Shown one piece after another: positions 24,567 through 33,458 of a stretch of 64,000 bases of DNA. Location of the stretch: positions 186,001-250,000 of the forward strand of contig NZ_CP156675.1 of assembly GCF_039851965.1 (NCBI RefSeq), given 5' to 3'. The notes beneath the pieces are model-generated. The model did no database searches. It was not told where the DNA came from and saw nothing but the letters and a program-made list of their open reading frames with translations. A program made the translations under genes and the position numbers. The DNA is from Pseudalkalibacillus hwajinpoensis. Lineage in GTDB: Bacteria > Bacillota > Bacilli > Bacillales > Guptibacillaceae. How positions within the stretch are numbered: position 1 is the first letter of the stretch; each line of letters begins with the position of its first letter.

Positions 24567-25445
24567 TCACCCAAGTTTATCGCTAACTTTTTTCTTTACT
24601 GGCATCCAAATTTCGCTATATACATTTTCTGATGTACTATTGTGCTTAGTAAAAGAAATTCCAGGTATATCTGCTATTGTATAATCTGAAGAAGGCAACC
24701 ATTCAGAATAAACTTTTGCGGTAGTTTCTTGAAGTGTAGCTGGAAATGGTCCTTGATTAGGGAAAATAGCCCATAAGCTTTCTTCAATAGAAATTTGCTC
24801 TAAATCATCGAATGGATTTTCTTTTGTAGTTGCAAATCCAATCATATGAGTTAAGTAGCCTTTTTCTTCCAAGAAGCCATCATCAAAGTCATAAGATACA
24901 TTCAGGACTTGATGAGGATATAAATTAGCTAATTGATGCATTTCACTTCTTTGTTGTTCTGTAATTGACTGGGCTAGTTCTAAGATAGCATTATTTTCAC
25001 CTTCGAATTGAATTGGCACTCTTTTCGATACACCTACTATATTAAATTTCTCCTTCTTTTCAATTTTGAATTCCATGGATATTCCTCCTCTTATATCTAT
25101 AAAGAATGAAAATTTGGGAAATGATTTTTGAATTTTGTTTTTAATTACTTCTGAAGGTAAAAAACCACTCCATTCACGAAAGGCTCTTGAAAATCCTTCT
25201 ATAGACTGATACCCATATTTATAGGCGATATCTGTCACTTTTGCTCCGTTTATTAATTCAACATTCGCAACTGATAATCTCCTGTTTTTGATATACTCAT
25301 TTAAGGACATTCCAGCCAGATACGAAAACATTCTTTTAAAATGGTAATCAGATAGTCCTGCAATTTTTGATATATCTTTTCCAGAGATTTCTTCCGTTAA
25401 ATGTGTTTCGATGTAATCCATTAAATTATTGAATTCTTGTAACAT
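24567..25445 (-). CDS. AraC-type regulator with GyrI-like effector domain
   Basis: 292 residues. Residues 5-105 form the AraC double HTH (ISKIAGLSDYHFKRMFSYL, then AYKYGYQSIEGFSRAFREW). Residues 125-290 are a GyrI/Rob-like small-molecule binding domain (MEFKIEKKEKFNIVGVSKRV, then EESLWAIFPNQGPFP and SEIWMPVKKK). Such fusions regulate multidrug or stress genes after binding hydrophobic compounds. No target gene is adjacent: the neighbours are repeats and an MFS remnant, and the latter may have been its target. GGAGG precedes the ATG. Confidence 0.9.
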   Translation of the reverse strand: MLQEFNNLMDYIETHLTEEISGKDISKIAGLSDYHFKRMFSYLAGMSLNEYIKNRRLSVANVELINGAKVTDIAYKYGYQSIEGFSRAFREWSGFLPSEVIKNKIQKSFPKFSFFIDIRGGISMEFKIEKKEKFNIVGVSKRVPIQFEGENNAILELAQSITEQQRSEMHQLANLYPHQVLNVSYDFDDGFLEEKGYLTHMIGFATTKENPFDDLEQISIEESLWAIFPNQGPFPATLQETTAKVYSEWLPSSDYTIADIPGISFTKHNSTSENVYSEIWMPVKKKVSDKLG

Positions 25446-25845
25446 TCATTTCCCTCCTTTACAAGTACATAATATCGTTAAAATTCATTATTCACTCGAT
25501 ATTTTTTATACGGAAGTTATCGGATCTTGCATTCCATTATTAGAGTCGCAAAGTATTTTTACTCTCGAACACGAGGAATCCGCACCTCTATTATCTCGAA
25601 ACTGAGTCTTCAAGTATCCTTCCCTTTAACAGAACATGGGTATTTCAATGATGTCCCCTATTTCACCATATAAAAATTTTAATACGGGCGATTCCTAAAT
25701 GTATTGGCAGTAAAAATGGCAATATAATTGACACTATTTTAGATCAAATCTTGAATGGTCATAATGCCAAAAATAAATGTGTGTCATTTTTGAAGTAATT
25801 GACTTTTAACGCCTTTGGTATAAAAAGAAACCGCCTCGTGTCAAT
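25446..25845. other. Gene-free stretch with dispersed motif and hairpin
   Basis: Holds a dispersed-motif copy (25591-25625, TTATCTCGAAACTGAGTCTT) and, at 25829-25860, an imperfect hairpin (AACCGCCTCGTG / CACAAGACGGTT) that may once have ended the MFS gene. No gene visible. Confidence 0.5.
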
Positions 25846-26160
25846 TCACAAGACGGTTAGTATGTAATTTAAACAAAAGGCTCCTGAAATCGGAACCAAG
25901 GTCTCTGCATATAACATCACTTTTTTTCGACCAAACTGATCAGCGAAATATCCCCTAATAAAGTTGTTTCCAATCCCAATGAAAACATTAATTATTAGGA
26001 GTAGCCCTGCTACCTTTGCACAAAAAGTACGGCCAAGTAAAACACATAAAAGGAAAAATGTGTATAAAGGAGACACTTTTATTTATCCCGGTTGCACTCC
26101 AAGGGTAACTAAAGTGATAATCAATAGGAATTCATGGTTAAAATCTCCTTGTTTATGCAT
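25846..26160 (-). pseudogene. MFS transporter remnant (N-terminal part)
   Basis: The minus strand reads KVAGLLLIINVFIGIGNNFI, then RGYFADQFGRKKVMLYAETL, the helix 2 / loop 2-3 motif G-x-x-x-D-x-x-G-R-K-K of major facilitator proteins. Upstream pieces in other frames (MHKQGDFNHEFLLIITLVTL at about 26160, then a TAA) look like the decayed first helix. The remaining ten helices are missing. Confidence 0.7.
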
Positions 26161-26394
26161 TCGTATTCGAGTGATGTATAGATATTTCAGAATGACGATC
26201 CGTTATTCTGAAGGCTTATTAATCTTGTGTGAAGGACGACTGATGAACTTGATAGGAAGACGACTATTTAAATCGCCTTCAAACCCTATATTTTACCAAA
26301 CAACCAAAAATATTCAAATAAATTCAATTAATATGGCGCTTTTATCTTAAAGAGCCAATCATGTTTGTCTGATCGAATCCTCGTCATCCCAGAT

Positions 26395-27696
26395 TTACAC
26401 TCCCTTTTCGGCATCCAAATAGCCTTTTCCTTGTGTATTAGGAGGTAATCCCCAATCTTCGGCACTATTCAGAAGCTTCTCCTTCACTTGATCAGGGGTA
26501 AGATTTGTATTTTGTTGAAGAACTAAAGCGGCCACTCCTGCACAGATCGGAGTTGCCATCGAGGTTCCAGAAAGTGAAAAGTAATGCTGTCCAACACGGC
26601 TCGATTTTGATACCTTATCTAAAAAGGAATTAGGTGAACGAAGTGATACGATGTCTACTCCAGGAGTTAATAGATCAGGTTTTGTAAATCCATCGATGGT
26701 TGGTCCTCGACTTGAAAAGCTGGCTATGGTATCATCCGAACGGTTCACCGTATTGTGATCCTCCATCGCTCCTACCGTTATAACTGTTGGACTAATCCCT
26801 GGACTAGCGATCGTGTTTTCATCAGGACCATCATTCCCTGCGGCTACACAAACGACCATTCCTCTTTCCCATGCCTGTTCTACTATTCTTACCACTGGAT
26901 CATCACTGGCAGATTGAGTGGCTCTGCTTCCAAGAGACATCGAAAGAATATTAATCTTATACGTCTCTTTATGATCGATACACCATTGCACACCAGCAAT
27001 CACGGTTGAAAGGGAGCCAGAACCGGTCCTGTTTAGCACTTTAACTCCGACAACATTGGCTTCTGAAGCTGGTCCTTTGTACTTTCCATCGGATGAAAGT
27101 CCGTTTCCTGCTGCATCACCAGCACAATGAGTACCATGTCCGTTATCGTCATAAGCAGTATCTCGATTGTTTACTAGATCTTTAAAGGCCAAGATCCTGC
27201 TATCCAGATCAGGGTGGGGGTATATCCCTGTATCAATAATGGCTATTGTCACGTCTTTCCCTGTTAATCCTGAATCGTTTACATGATTCGCATGGATGGA
27301 TGGAGAAGCTACATCAAGTAATGCGTTGACTTCCCGGTCGTAGTGTATTTTTTTAATTTGCGAACCGTTCACAATGAGGTGCTCAACAGCGTTGGCTGTT
27401 AAAGTTGCTGAACAACATGAGATGCTATTAAATTCATGGTTTATTTTACATCTACGGTGTTCGGAAGCAACCTGTTGAACCTCTTTCAACCCTAGTGAGC
27501 AAGCATTTTTTGATTGATAAAATTCGATGATGACCGGTATTCTATGTCTCCTTTTTATCCATTTTTCAAAAGAAGAATGAAGAAAACAGGGCACCCAATG
27601 GAGTGGACGATAAAGATTAACAAGCCTGTCTCGCAAAGGCTGGTCCATCTTATCTCCAAAACGTCGTACTAATTTGATCATGGAAAATCCAAACAT
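26395..27696 (-). CDS. aprX: AprX-like subtilisin-family serine protease
   Basis: About 434 residues. Peptidase S8 catalytic triad (counting from the first Met at 27699): Asp156 (IAIIDTGIY), His188 (NGHGTHCAG), Ser380 (SGTSMATP), with the oxyanion Asn in AAGND. An N-terminal inhibitor-like propeptide covers about residues 50-125, but there is no signal peptide, which agrees with the intracellular or late-exported AprX of Bacillus. AAGGAGG lies six bases before the second of two tandem ATGs (27696), used here. The whole sequence resembles AprX rather than secreted subtilisins. Apparently intact and monocistronic. Confidence 0.92.
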   Translation of the reverse strand: MFGFSMIKLVRRFGDKMDQPLRDRLVNLYRPLHWVPCFLHSSFEKWIKRRHRIPVIIEFYQSKNACSLGLKEVQQVASEHRRCKINHEFNSISCCSATLTANAVEHLIVNGSQIKKIHYDREVNALLDVASPSIHANHVNDSGLTGKDVTIAIIDTGIYPHPDLDSRILAFKDLVNNRDTAYDDNGHGTHCAGDAAGNGLSSDGKYKGPASEANVVGVKVLNRTGSGSLSTVIAGVQWCIDHKETYKINILSMSLGSRATQSASDDPVVRIVEQAWERGMVVCVAAGNDGPDENTIASPGISPTVITVGAMEDHNTVNRSDDTIASFSSRGPTIDGFTKPDLLTPGVDIVSLRSPNSFLDKVSKSSRVGQHYFSLSGTSMATPICAGVAALVLQQNTNLTPDQVKEKLLNSAEDWGLPPNTQGKGYLDAEKGV

Positions 27697-27969
27697 CATT
27701 TCCCTCCTTATTTTATGAGATAGAGCATCTTATGAAAACAAGCTCGAAAGGGAAGCGGTTCTTGTCCACTACAAAAGAAAGTTTTACGGATCATCGTTTT
27801 GGAGTGAGAAAGTGATTGACTGTTTTTTGACGTGGTGTTAAAAAACAGCGCAATCATAAAATTAGATCGATTTATGATAGACCTCTGCTCAATCATTTTT
27901 TCTATTATTTACATATGGTATTGGAGGGGCTAAAACCTCTTATGAATGTAATTGAATGGAGGCGAGAAG

Positions 27970-28371
27970 ATGGAATGAATTTCATTTTCATATAAGATGG
28001 GGACCGTTTGTCTAGGGGGATATATCAGTTACTTATTCGGTTCGATGACGCCACTTTTAAATATGCTTGTTCTATTTGTGATTGTGGACTATATATCTGG
28101 AATGCTTGCGTCAGCATATGAAGGGAAGCTTTCAAGTGCGTTCGGCTTTATAGGTATTTTTAAAAAAATAGTTATATTTAGTATCATTGCAATCGCCCAT
28201 TCCCTTGATCAACTTTTTGGAGGTCATATGATTAGAGATGCTACTCTTTTCTTTTATTTATCGAATGAATTATTGTCTATTATTGAGAATGCCGGAAGGT
28301 TGAACGTACCGATCCCTGGTGTTATTAAAAACGCTGTAAAAATTCTTAAAGGAAAAGCGGACAAGAAGTAG
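27970..28371 (+). pseudogene. Holin-like protein (phage holin 4/TcdE-BhlA type) with nonsense third codon
   Basis: The sequence matches small phage-type holins: YISYLFGSMTPLLNMLVLFV, VDYISGMLASAYEGKLSSAF, and IRDATLFFYLSNELLSIIEN, then GRLNVPIPGVIKNAVKILKG. GGAGG at 27958-27962 lies seven bases before ATG 27970, but the third codon is TGA (27976-27978), after which the frame runs open to 28371. TGG there would give M-E-W. The next in-frame ATG is 27997 without a ribosome binding site. So the gene is either inactive, read through, or starts weakly at 27997 (124 residues). Three to four hydrophobic helices are present. No lysin gene is adjacent. Confidence 0.8.
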
Positions 28372-28516
28372 CCTAAACCCCTTTTCAAAAACGAATAGAT
28401 TGACTTAAAAAGCGAATCTTTTTCCCTGATCATCGTGTTTCATAGCTCCTTTGAATACGTTGGATGCATACTATTACCTCAAGGTACCGATTTTTTCAAA
28501 TAACGTTAAAAGATAA

Positions 28517-28554
28517 AAAACACCATGATTCCTGAAAAGGATCATGGTGTTTTT
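28517..28554 (+). terminator. Terminator downstream of the holin-like gene
   Basis: AAAACACCATGAT and ATCATGGTGTTTT pair as a long stem around TCCTGAAAAGG, with T-runs at both ends, so it may work in both directions. Confidence 0.85.
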
Positions 28555-28623
28555 GGTTTTATCCTAGATCGATTTTTATGTAGAATGCATGATTCATTGC
28601 TAAATAATGATCAACGAAAAGTC

Positions 28624-28945
28624 TCAAACAGAAAGAAGGGATTTTTCCATTTTCCTTTTTGACATTACGCCCATCATATAATTGATCATGATCCCTAAAT
28701 TATAATGAACTTTATACAGTGTACGGTCTAGTTCTCCTGCTAGGGTAAACTATCGAAGAAACTCTTCTCTGATAACACACGTTTGAGGAATATATGGAAA
28801 TTTAACTCTGTAGTTAAACCGAGACAACAATAAAATGCTGCTCCTCATTTCGGGCTCTACATCATTGAAGTTAAAATAGAAATAAACGACAATCCAGTGA
28901 TCAAAGTAATCGAGATCAGCGCTCTCATCTATATGAACCTCTTAC
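28624..28945 (-). pseudogene. Remnant of an unrecognised protein with in-frame stop
   Basis: The minus strand holds an open frame reading HIDESADLDYFDHWIVVYFY, then PYIPQTCVIREEFLR, an in-frame TAG (28750-28752), FTLAGELDRTLYKVHYNL and MINYMMGVMSKRKMEKSLLSV to TGA 28624-28626. Composition and length suggest a real soluble protein with its beginning missing (a TAA precedes HIDES). I do not recognise the family. Confidence 0.5.
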
Positions 28946-28989
28946 TCACTCCTGGATCCTCTCTCTAAAAATTCGAGAAGCATCAAGAA

Positions 28990-29019
28990 GAAGGGGTCAG
29001 GTACGTACCTGACCCCTTC
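28990..29019. terminator. Perfect 30-base palindrome at the 3' end of the YdaP-like gene
   Basis: GAAGGGGTCAGGTAC and its exact complement, 7 bases beyond the stop of the gene on the minus strand. It lacks a long T-run but is strong enough to protect or terminate the transcript. The same GGGGTCAGG...CCTGACCCC palindrome is common in Bacillus intergenic regions. Confidence 0.7.
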
Positions 29020-29025
29020 CTCATT

Positions 29026-30726
29026 TTATAACGGGGGCAAATCAAGCTTCCCTTCAGAAAACAATTCCTTTATCATATGCTGAGCATAGCCTTTTGCCTG
29101 GCTAAATGTTAAGTTACTTGGAAGTGGTGCTTCATTTGCATCCACAACAACGTCTACAATACAAGGTTTTGACTGAAGTGCTGCTTTTTTTAGAGTAGGC
29201 ATCAAATCTTCCGGTTTTTCTACTCGGAACCCTACTCCCCCACAACTTTCTGCGTATTTAGCAAAGTTAGGATTGTGTAGATTTGTTCCGAATTCAGCAT
29301 TCCCCATTACTTCTTGCTCAAATTTAATCATGGCAATCTTATGGTTATTTAAAACGATGACCATCATCGGCAAATCATATTTAACGGCCGTCACAAAATC
29401 GTTCATTGTCATTGTAAACCCGCCATCTCCACATACAGCAACTACTTGTCTTGATGGGTAAGCAATTTTCCCGGCAATAGCACCCGGAAGCCCGCAGCCA
29501 AGAGTTGCTAGCCAGCTAGAGATAACAAATTTCTGATTTGTCATTCTGAAATGTCGAGCCATCCATACGGTTACGTTCCCCACATCACAGGAAATGATGG
29601 CATCACTGGATGTGACTTCTTGTAAAGCTTTCACCACGCTTTGAGGTTTAATCGGAACATTCTCCACCTTTTCTTCCTTCTCCATCTTGGCCCACCAATC
29701 GGCCATACGTCCCTGACAACTTTCTAAGAATGTTTGGTCTTCCTTTACTTGTAGTACATTTAATAATTCCTTTAGCGTTTCTTTCGCTTCTCCTACCAAA
29801 CCAACATCGATTGGGTACCGTTTGCCGATTTGAACAGGGTTCGTATCGATTTGAAGAGTTCTCGCTTTTTCAGGAAGAAATCCGGTGAATGGAAAGGACG
29901 TCCCGATAAGAATTAATGTGTCTGCTTCTTTCATCGCCTCATAAGCCGGTTTTGTCCCGATTAACCCTAATCCTCCAAGGCAATAGGGATGCTTGTCAGG
30001 AATAACACCTTTCCCAGGTAACGATAATACTATGGGACATGCCATTCTTTCAGCAAATTCCACAAGTTCTGCACTGGCTTTCCTAGCGCCTTTTCCTGCT
30101 AAAATAACTGCTTTTTTTGACTTACGAAGCAGTGCTTCTGCTTTTATCAAATCTTGTTGATGAGGAAAGAATTTAGGCTTGATAACAACGGGACTTGTAA
30201 ACCGAGCTCCCTTCTCAACTTCAGCCTTCTGAACATCATCAGAAATTGTAATAACAGCAACGCCACTTTTAGCATACGCCGTACGAATTGCCTGATTTAT
30301 CACTCCTGGAAGCTGCTCAGCTGATGTAATCCGCTGATTATAAACGGCAACATCATCAAAAAGGCGAGAAAGGTTAACTTCTTGGAAGTAATCTATTCCC
30401 ATAAGGTCCGATTCCACTTGCCCGCAAATAGCCAGTAAAGGTGCCCCATCCAATTTTGCATCATAAAGCCCGTTAAGTAAGTGAATAGCTCCTGGACCAG
30501 CGATGGCTGTACATACTCCAATCTTACCAGTTAACTTAGCATAGGACGAAGCTGCCAATGCTCCATTCTCTTCGTGGCGAATTTGGATAAATTTAATTTT
30601 ATCCTCGACTTTTCTTAATGACTCAATGATTGAATTAATGGAATCTCCAGGCATTCCATAGATATGATCTATGTTCCAATCAATTAACAATTCCATCAAC
30701 ACGTCTCCAGCATTCTTTCTAAACAA
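29026..30726 (-). CDS. ydaP: Pyruvate oxidase-like ThDP enzyme (YdaP)
   Basis: 566 residues, full length for the ThDP-dependent oxidase/synthase family. PYR domain with the catalytic Glu in IRHEENGALAA (about residue 52), GPGAIHLLNGL, a central nucleotide-binding domain (LAGKGARKASAELVEFAERM), and the PP domain with GDGGFTMTMNDF followed by VLNNHKIAMIK. The sequence follows YdaP/PoxB, which oxidises pyruvate to acetate or acetyl phosphate with FAD; a catalytic-subunit acetolactate synthase is the alternative. An upstream GGAGGACC ribosome binding site is present. In Bacillus ydaP is a general-stress gene, but no sigma-B promoter was verified here. Confidence 0.88.
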   Translation of the reverse strand: MFRKNAGDVLMELLIDWNIDHIYGMPGDSINSIIESLRKVEDKIKFIQIRHEENGALAASSYAKLTGKIGVCTAIAGPGAIHLLNGLYDAKLDGAPLLAICGQVESDLMGIDYFQEVNLSRLFDDVAVYNQRITSAEQLPGVINQAIRTAYAKSGVAVITISDDVQKAEVEKGARFTSPVVIKPKFFPHQQDLIKAEALLRKSKKAVILAGKGARKASAELVEFAERMACPIVLSLPGKGVIPDKHPYCLGGLGLIGTKPAYEAMKEADTLILIGTSFPFTGFLPEKARTLQIDTNPVQIGKRYPIDVGLVGEAKETLKELLNVLQVKEDQTFLESCQGRMADWWAKMEKEEKVENVPIKPQSVVKALQEVTSSDAIISCDVGNVTVWMARHFRMTNQKFVISSWLATLGCGLPGAIAGKIAYPSRQVVAVCGDGGFTMTMNDFVTAVKYDLPMMVIVLNNHKIAMIKFEQEVMGNAEFGTNLHNPNFAKYAESCGGVGFRVEKPEDLMPTLKKAALQSKPCIVDVVVDANEAPLPSNLTFSQAKGYAQHMIKELFSEGKLDLPPL

Positions 30727-30961
30727 TGTGGTCCTCCTTCAAAATAGTGATACCGTTATTCTTTGCATTTCTGGTTTTACAATACAATTGAGTTGAATTT
30801 TTATCATTCGGGAAGCTATCACCTATTCCTAGTAATGCAAACCACCTTCAAAGCAAACATGCTGAATTTACTATAAAAGCTAATTCTGTATATATAAGTT
30901 GAATTAATGATTCTGTCGGGTATGAATTAAAAATATTCGAAAGGATGCATGAGGTACGGAC
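30727..30961. other. Gene-free stretch upstream of the YdaP-like gene
   Basis: No gene or strong hairpin seen. A+T-rich leader region that must hold the ydaP promoter. Confidence 0.4.
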
Positions 30962-31035
30962 GTTCAAAATCAGCTAAATGAATTGAAAGAAGCCATGCAT
31001 GAAGCGAAAGATCGTCGCCATTTCGAACGTTTTTA
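30962..31035 (+). pseudogene. Possible IS630-type transposase N-terminal remnant
   Basis: A 24-residue frame VQNQLNELKEAMHEAKDRR, then HFERF and TAA at 31033-31035. The pattern L-N-E-L-x-E-A-M-x-x-x-x-D-R-R-x-x-E-R resembles the first helix of IS630-family transposases. Too short to be certain. Confidence 0.3.
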
Positions 31036-31134
31036 AGACATCCAAGACACCATTGTCTAGGCTAACAGTTCCTACTGCCAAGCCTGTAGTGGACTTTCAT
31101 CACCTAGTTATAGCCCATACCGGGCGCACTAAAA

Positions 31135-31168
31135 AGACAAACGTAAACATCAACGTTTACGTTTGTCT
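31135..31168 (-). terminator. Terminator of the HI0074-like remnant
   Basis: AGACAAACGTAAAC and GTTTACGTTTGTCT form a perfect 14-base stem with a six-base loop, followed on the minus strand by TTTTT (31130-31134). Confidence 0.9.
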
Positions 31169-31185
31169 GTATTGACCCTTGGTAT

Positions 31186-31440
31186 TTATATTGCGGTCCT
31201 ATCCTGCATACTGTCGATCCATTTTCGTAATAGATCGTAATATATGTGCAAATTGGCTTGGGTTTTGAGAGCTAATTCTTCATTATACGTATGTACGGTT
31301 AAGTTACGATCATTCACCATCTCCAAAGCGACGATCACTTCGTCGTCCTGGAGAAGATGGATTTCCCGGCTGCTCCGAATCACAGCTTTCGTAGAACCCT
31401 CATCCAGGCCTTGTGCTTCGATTAGAGTCAAAGTAATCAA
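31186..31440 (-). pseudogene. HI0074-type nucleotidyltransferase substrate-binding (HEPN) protein, N-terminally truncated
   Basis: 84 residues in frame. The second half reads MVNDRNLTVHTYNEELA, then YYDLLRKWID, the highly conserved end of HI0074-type HEPN proteins that partner a MNT nucleotidyltransferase. The family has about 130 residues; the first two helices are missing, and upstream codons back to a TGA near 31480 (GYDFPEFYRIRSEN) do not match the family. No partner nucleotidyltransferase is adjacent. It is a relic of a second MNT/HEPN pair besides mntA-hepT. Confidence 0.7.
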
Positions 31441-31479
31441 GTTTTCACTCCGTATACGATAAAATTCCGGAAAATCATA

Positions 31480-31952
31480 TCCTCAAAAAGATTACGATAG
31501 TTATTGATTTCTGTTTTATTAACGAGCTACTGAAGGACACCTTTCAAACGTTTTCGGCGTCTAGCGAAAGAACCCTTGATTTCATGTGTAAACTTCTATT
31601 CTTACAATATATTTAATACTATTCAGATGAACAAATGAAGAAGTTAATCTTGTCTAAATATATTTTCTCGTGATCAATCCAGAAGACTCCCTGCCAGATA
31701 AAAGTCCTTGTCAAAATTCCGAACGCAACGACTCGGAGAGAACATGCTTGATGAGATAATGACAGAGATCTCACGGCAATTTGTGGACCTGGGAAATTAA
31801 AGGGAAAAGTTGAGTATATAATAAAGTGGTCTCTCTCTGGCGTTAACTATGCTTTCATTCTCAATCACGACTGAAAATTGAAATACCCCCGATAATGGCC
31901 ACCTTTATTATAAGGCTTCCAGTATCTGAGGATAGTTCATTCAACCACATCT
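31480..31952. other. Gene-free stretch
   Basis: About 470 bases with no supported gene. A short frame at 31745-31801 (MLDEIMTEISRQFVDLGN) could be a gene tail but has no ribosome binding site. The 3' end carries a weak TTGAAATACCCCC repeat-like stretch (about 31878). Confidence 0.4.
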
Positions 31953-32336
31953 TTATGTTGTAACAGTCGTAGTAGAAGTTGGAGAGAAGTTTATAACTTC
32001 CAATACAACTGGTGAGCCCGTTGGTATAGAATCTCCTCCTGCAGGAACCTCAATCGCAAGGGAACCAACAGTTGTGGCACCAGGTGTGTAGGTTGAAATA
32101 CCTTCCATTTGTAACACACCGTTCACATTCACATTAAAGTAACTATTACTTGTTGCCAATACAGGAAGATTACTAGCAGCAGCACCTGCATCATCGAAAA
32201 AATCTGCAGTATCTATTGATAAAGTTGCCCCTGCAGCAGTTTCTCCAGTGGTAACATAGAAGAACTTTGCTGGAGTTGGACCAGTTTCTATGGTTGACGT
32301 TGCCGTTACAAGAAGCTTCATAAGCTGTAATGCCAT
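31953..32336 (-). CDS. DUF4183-domain protein, probable spore-surface protein (long form)
   Basis: 127 residues, rich in Thr/Ala/Gly and beta-strand pattern: ALQLMKLLVTATSTIETGPT, AKFFYVTTGETAAGATLSID, NSYFNVNVNGVLQMEGISTY, then GSLAIEVPAGGD and PVVLEVINFSP. This is a complete DUF4183 domain, a family found almost only in spore-formers and reported on exosporium or spore surfaces. AAAGGAGTT lies eight bases before the ATG. It is divergent from a second, shorter DUF4183 gene, and sporulation-specific expression is expected though no sigma-K promoter could be fixed with confidence. Confidence 0.88.
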   Translation of the reverse strand: MALQLMKLLVTATSTIETGPTPAKFFYVTTGETAAGATLSIDTADFFDDAGAAASNLPVLATSNSYFNVNVNGVLQMEGISTYTPGATTVGSLAIEVPAGGDSIPTGSPVVLEVINFSPTSTTTVTT

Positions 32337-32486
32337 TATTTATAACTCCTTTTTAAAATTTTATCCCCTACCCTACAATATATACATAATATAAATAATG
32401 GTTATAGGTTAACAGGTATTTACTTGGTTAGCTCATACAGGTAATATCTTCCTATAAAATTCAATGACAGCCGGGGGCTACCGCTA

Positions 32487-32837
32487 ATGAATGATAATTT
32501 ATCTAAAAATAAACAAAAGCAATCGCCCCTATTTACATTCCCAGAACTCCCCAAAAAAGAAGTTCGCTATGTTTGTCCAAAAAGAGTTAAAGTTTTTGAA
32601 TACTATACTATGTCTACTGGATCTAAAAGGGTATTTATGGATAATGACTCTCTTTCCAATTATGGTCCTCAAAAAATTCTATCACCTACTTTGGTCTCTT
32701 ATATGAGTTTGTTTATTAATGCAGTCTTACAACCACCAGCTACCTATACTGTAAAAGAAGGTAAAATTATTCTCCATACAAAGGATATCCCTTTATCAGG
32801 TACACCCATTATTTTACAAATGATCAAAGTAGAATAA
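32487..32837 (+). CDS. DUF4183-domain protein, short form
   Basis: 116 residues. The first 35 are polar (KNKQKQSPLFTFPELPKKE), then YVCPKRVKVFEYYTMSTGSK, LVSYMSLFINAVLQPPATYT and LHTKDIPLSGTPIILQMI. The F-I-N-A-V-L-Q-P-P-x-x-Y phrase marks the short DUF4183 subgroup that pairs with the long form. Divergent arrangement with 31953-32336 over a 150-base gap supports joint control. A terminator follows at 32871. Confidence 0.82.
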   Translation: MNDNLSKNKQKQSPLFTFPELPKKEVRYVCPKRVKVFEYYTMSTGSKRVFMDNDSLSNYGPQKILSPTLVSYMSLFINAVLQPPATYTVKEGKIILHTKDIPLSGTPIILQMIKVE

Positions 32838-32870
32838 GCCTTTTCTCGTTTTTCTTCTGGAATTATGCCC

Positions 32871-32905
32871 CTCCTCCTTCTCTCAATCAAAAAGGAGGAG
32901 TTTTT
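32871..32905 (+). terminator. Terminator of the short DUF4183 gene
   Basis: CTCCTCCTT and AAGGAGGAG pair with a loop of about 12 bases, followed by TTTTT, 34 bases after the stop. Confidence 0.85.
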
Positions 32906-33103
32906 CAAATTCAATTATTACCACAAATATTAATTATTTATCCAACGTATTACCAATTAATAAAGTTAAAAAGCATTGCAAGTGAATTGATCGTAATAGG
33001 TGGAAACTCAAAGGGGTTAAAAGCAGACAAGTTTACCGTACTTTCAGGTGCAAACCGATTTGAAACGGCTGCCAAAGTAAAAAAATATATGAATTCAATT
33101 TAA
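32905..33103 (+). pseudogene. Cell-wall-binding repeat 2 (CWB2) protein, C-terminal remnant
   Basis: Open frame without start ends SELIVIGGNSKGLKADKFTV, then LSGANRFETAAKVKKYMNSI and TAA 33101-33103. V-I-G-G-x-x-x-x and L-S-G-A-N-R-F-E-T-A-A are the hallmarks of CWB2 repeats of surface proteins. The upstream part, including catalytic or signal domains, is missing, and the fragment begins at the preceding terminator. Confidence 0.75.
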
Positions 33104-33239
33104 TAACTTAACATTCTATATAAATAACGTTGCCAACGTATAAGAGGTAGAGTCCTTTCTAAGAAGGATCCTTTGAAACGAATTCACATATTGTAACCCA
33201 AAGGGAAGGGAACGTAACAGAAAGAAATTGTATAGTCAG

Positions 33240-33266
33240 AAGGACGTTATCCCTTACGTCCTTTTT
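33240..33266 (+). terminator. Terminator after the CWB2 remnant
   Basis: AAGGACGT, an 8-base loop and ACGTCCTT followed by T-run. Confidence 0.75.
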
Positions 33267-33458
33267 ATTATATTGCATAATGTAGACTAAACTGTTGGAA
33301 TTAATCTAATTCTGGATTGTAGATCCATCCCCCTTTTTTTAACTTCTATAAACAATACCTTTTTTGTATTTTTTAACAATAGAAAAACAGGTGAGAGGTG
33401 GATCATTACGAAATATCCTATTGGAGATATGAGTTTTAGCCAAAATATACTACTCTAC

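Noticed and set aside
27708..27896. 62-codon frame upstream of aprX on the minus strand
   Set aside because: No ribosome binding site before its ATG, mixed composition (MIEQRSIINRSNFM...) and its stop lies in the aprX ribosome binding site; treated as leader sequence.
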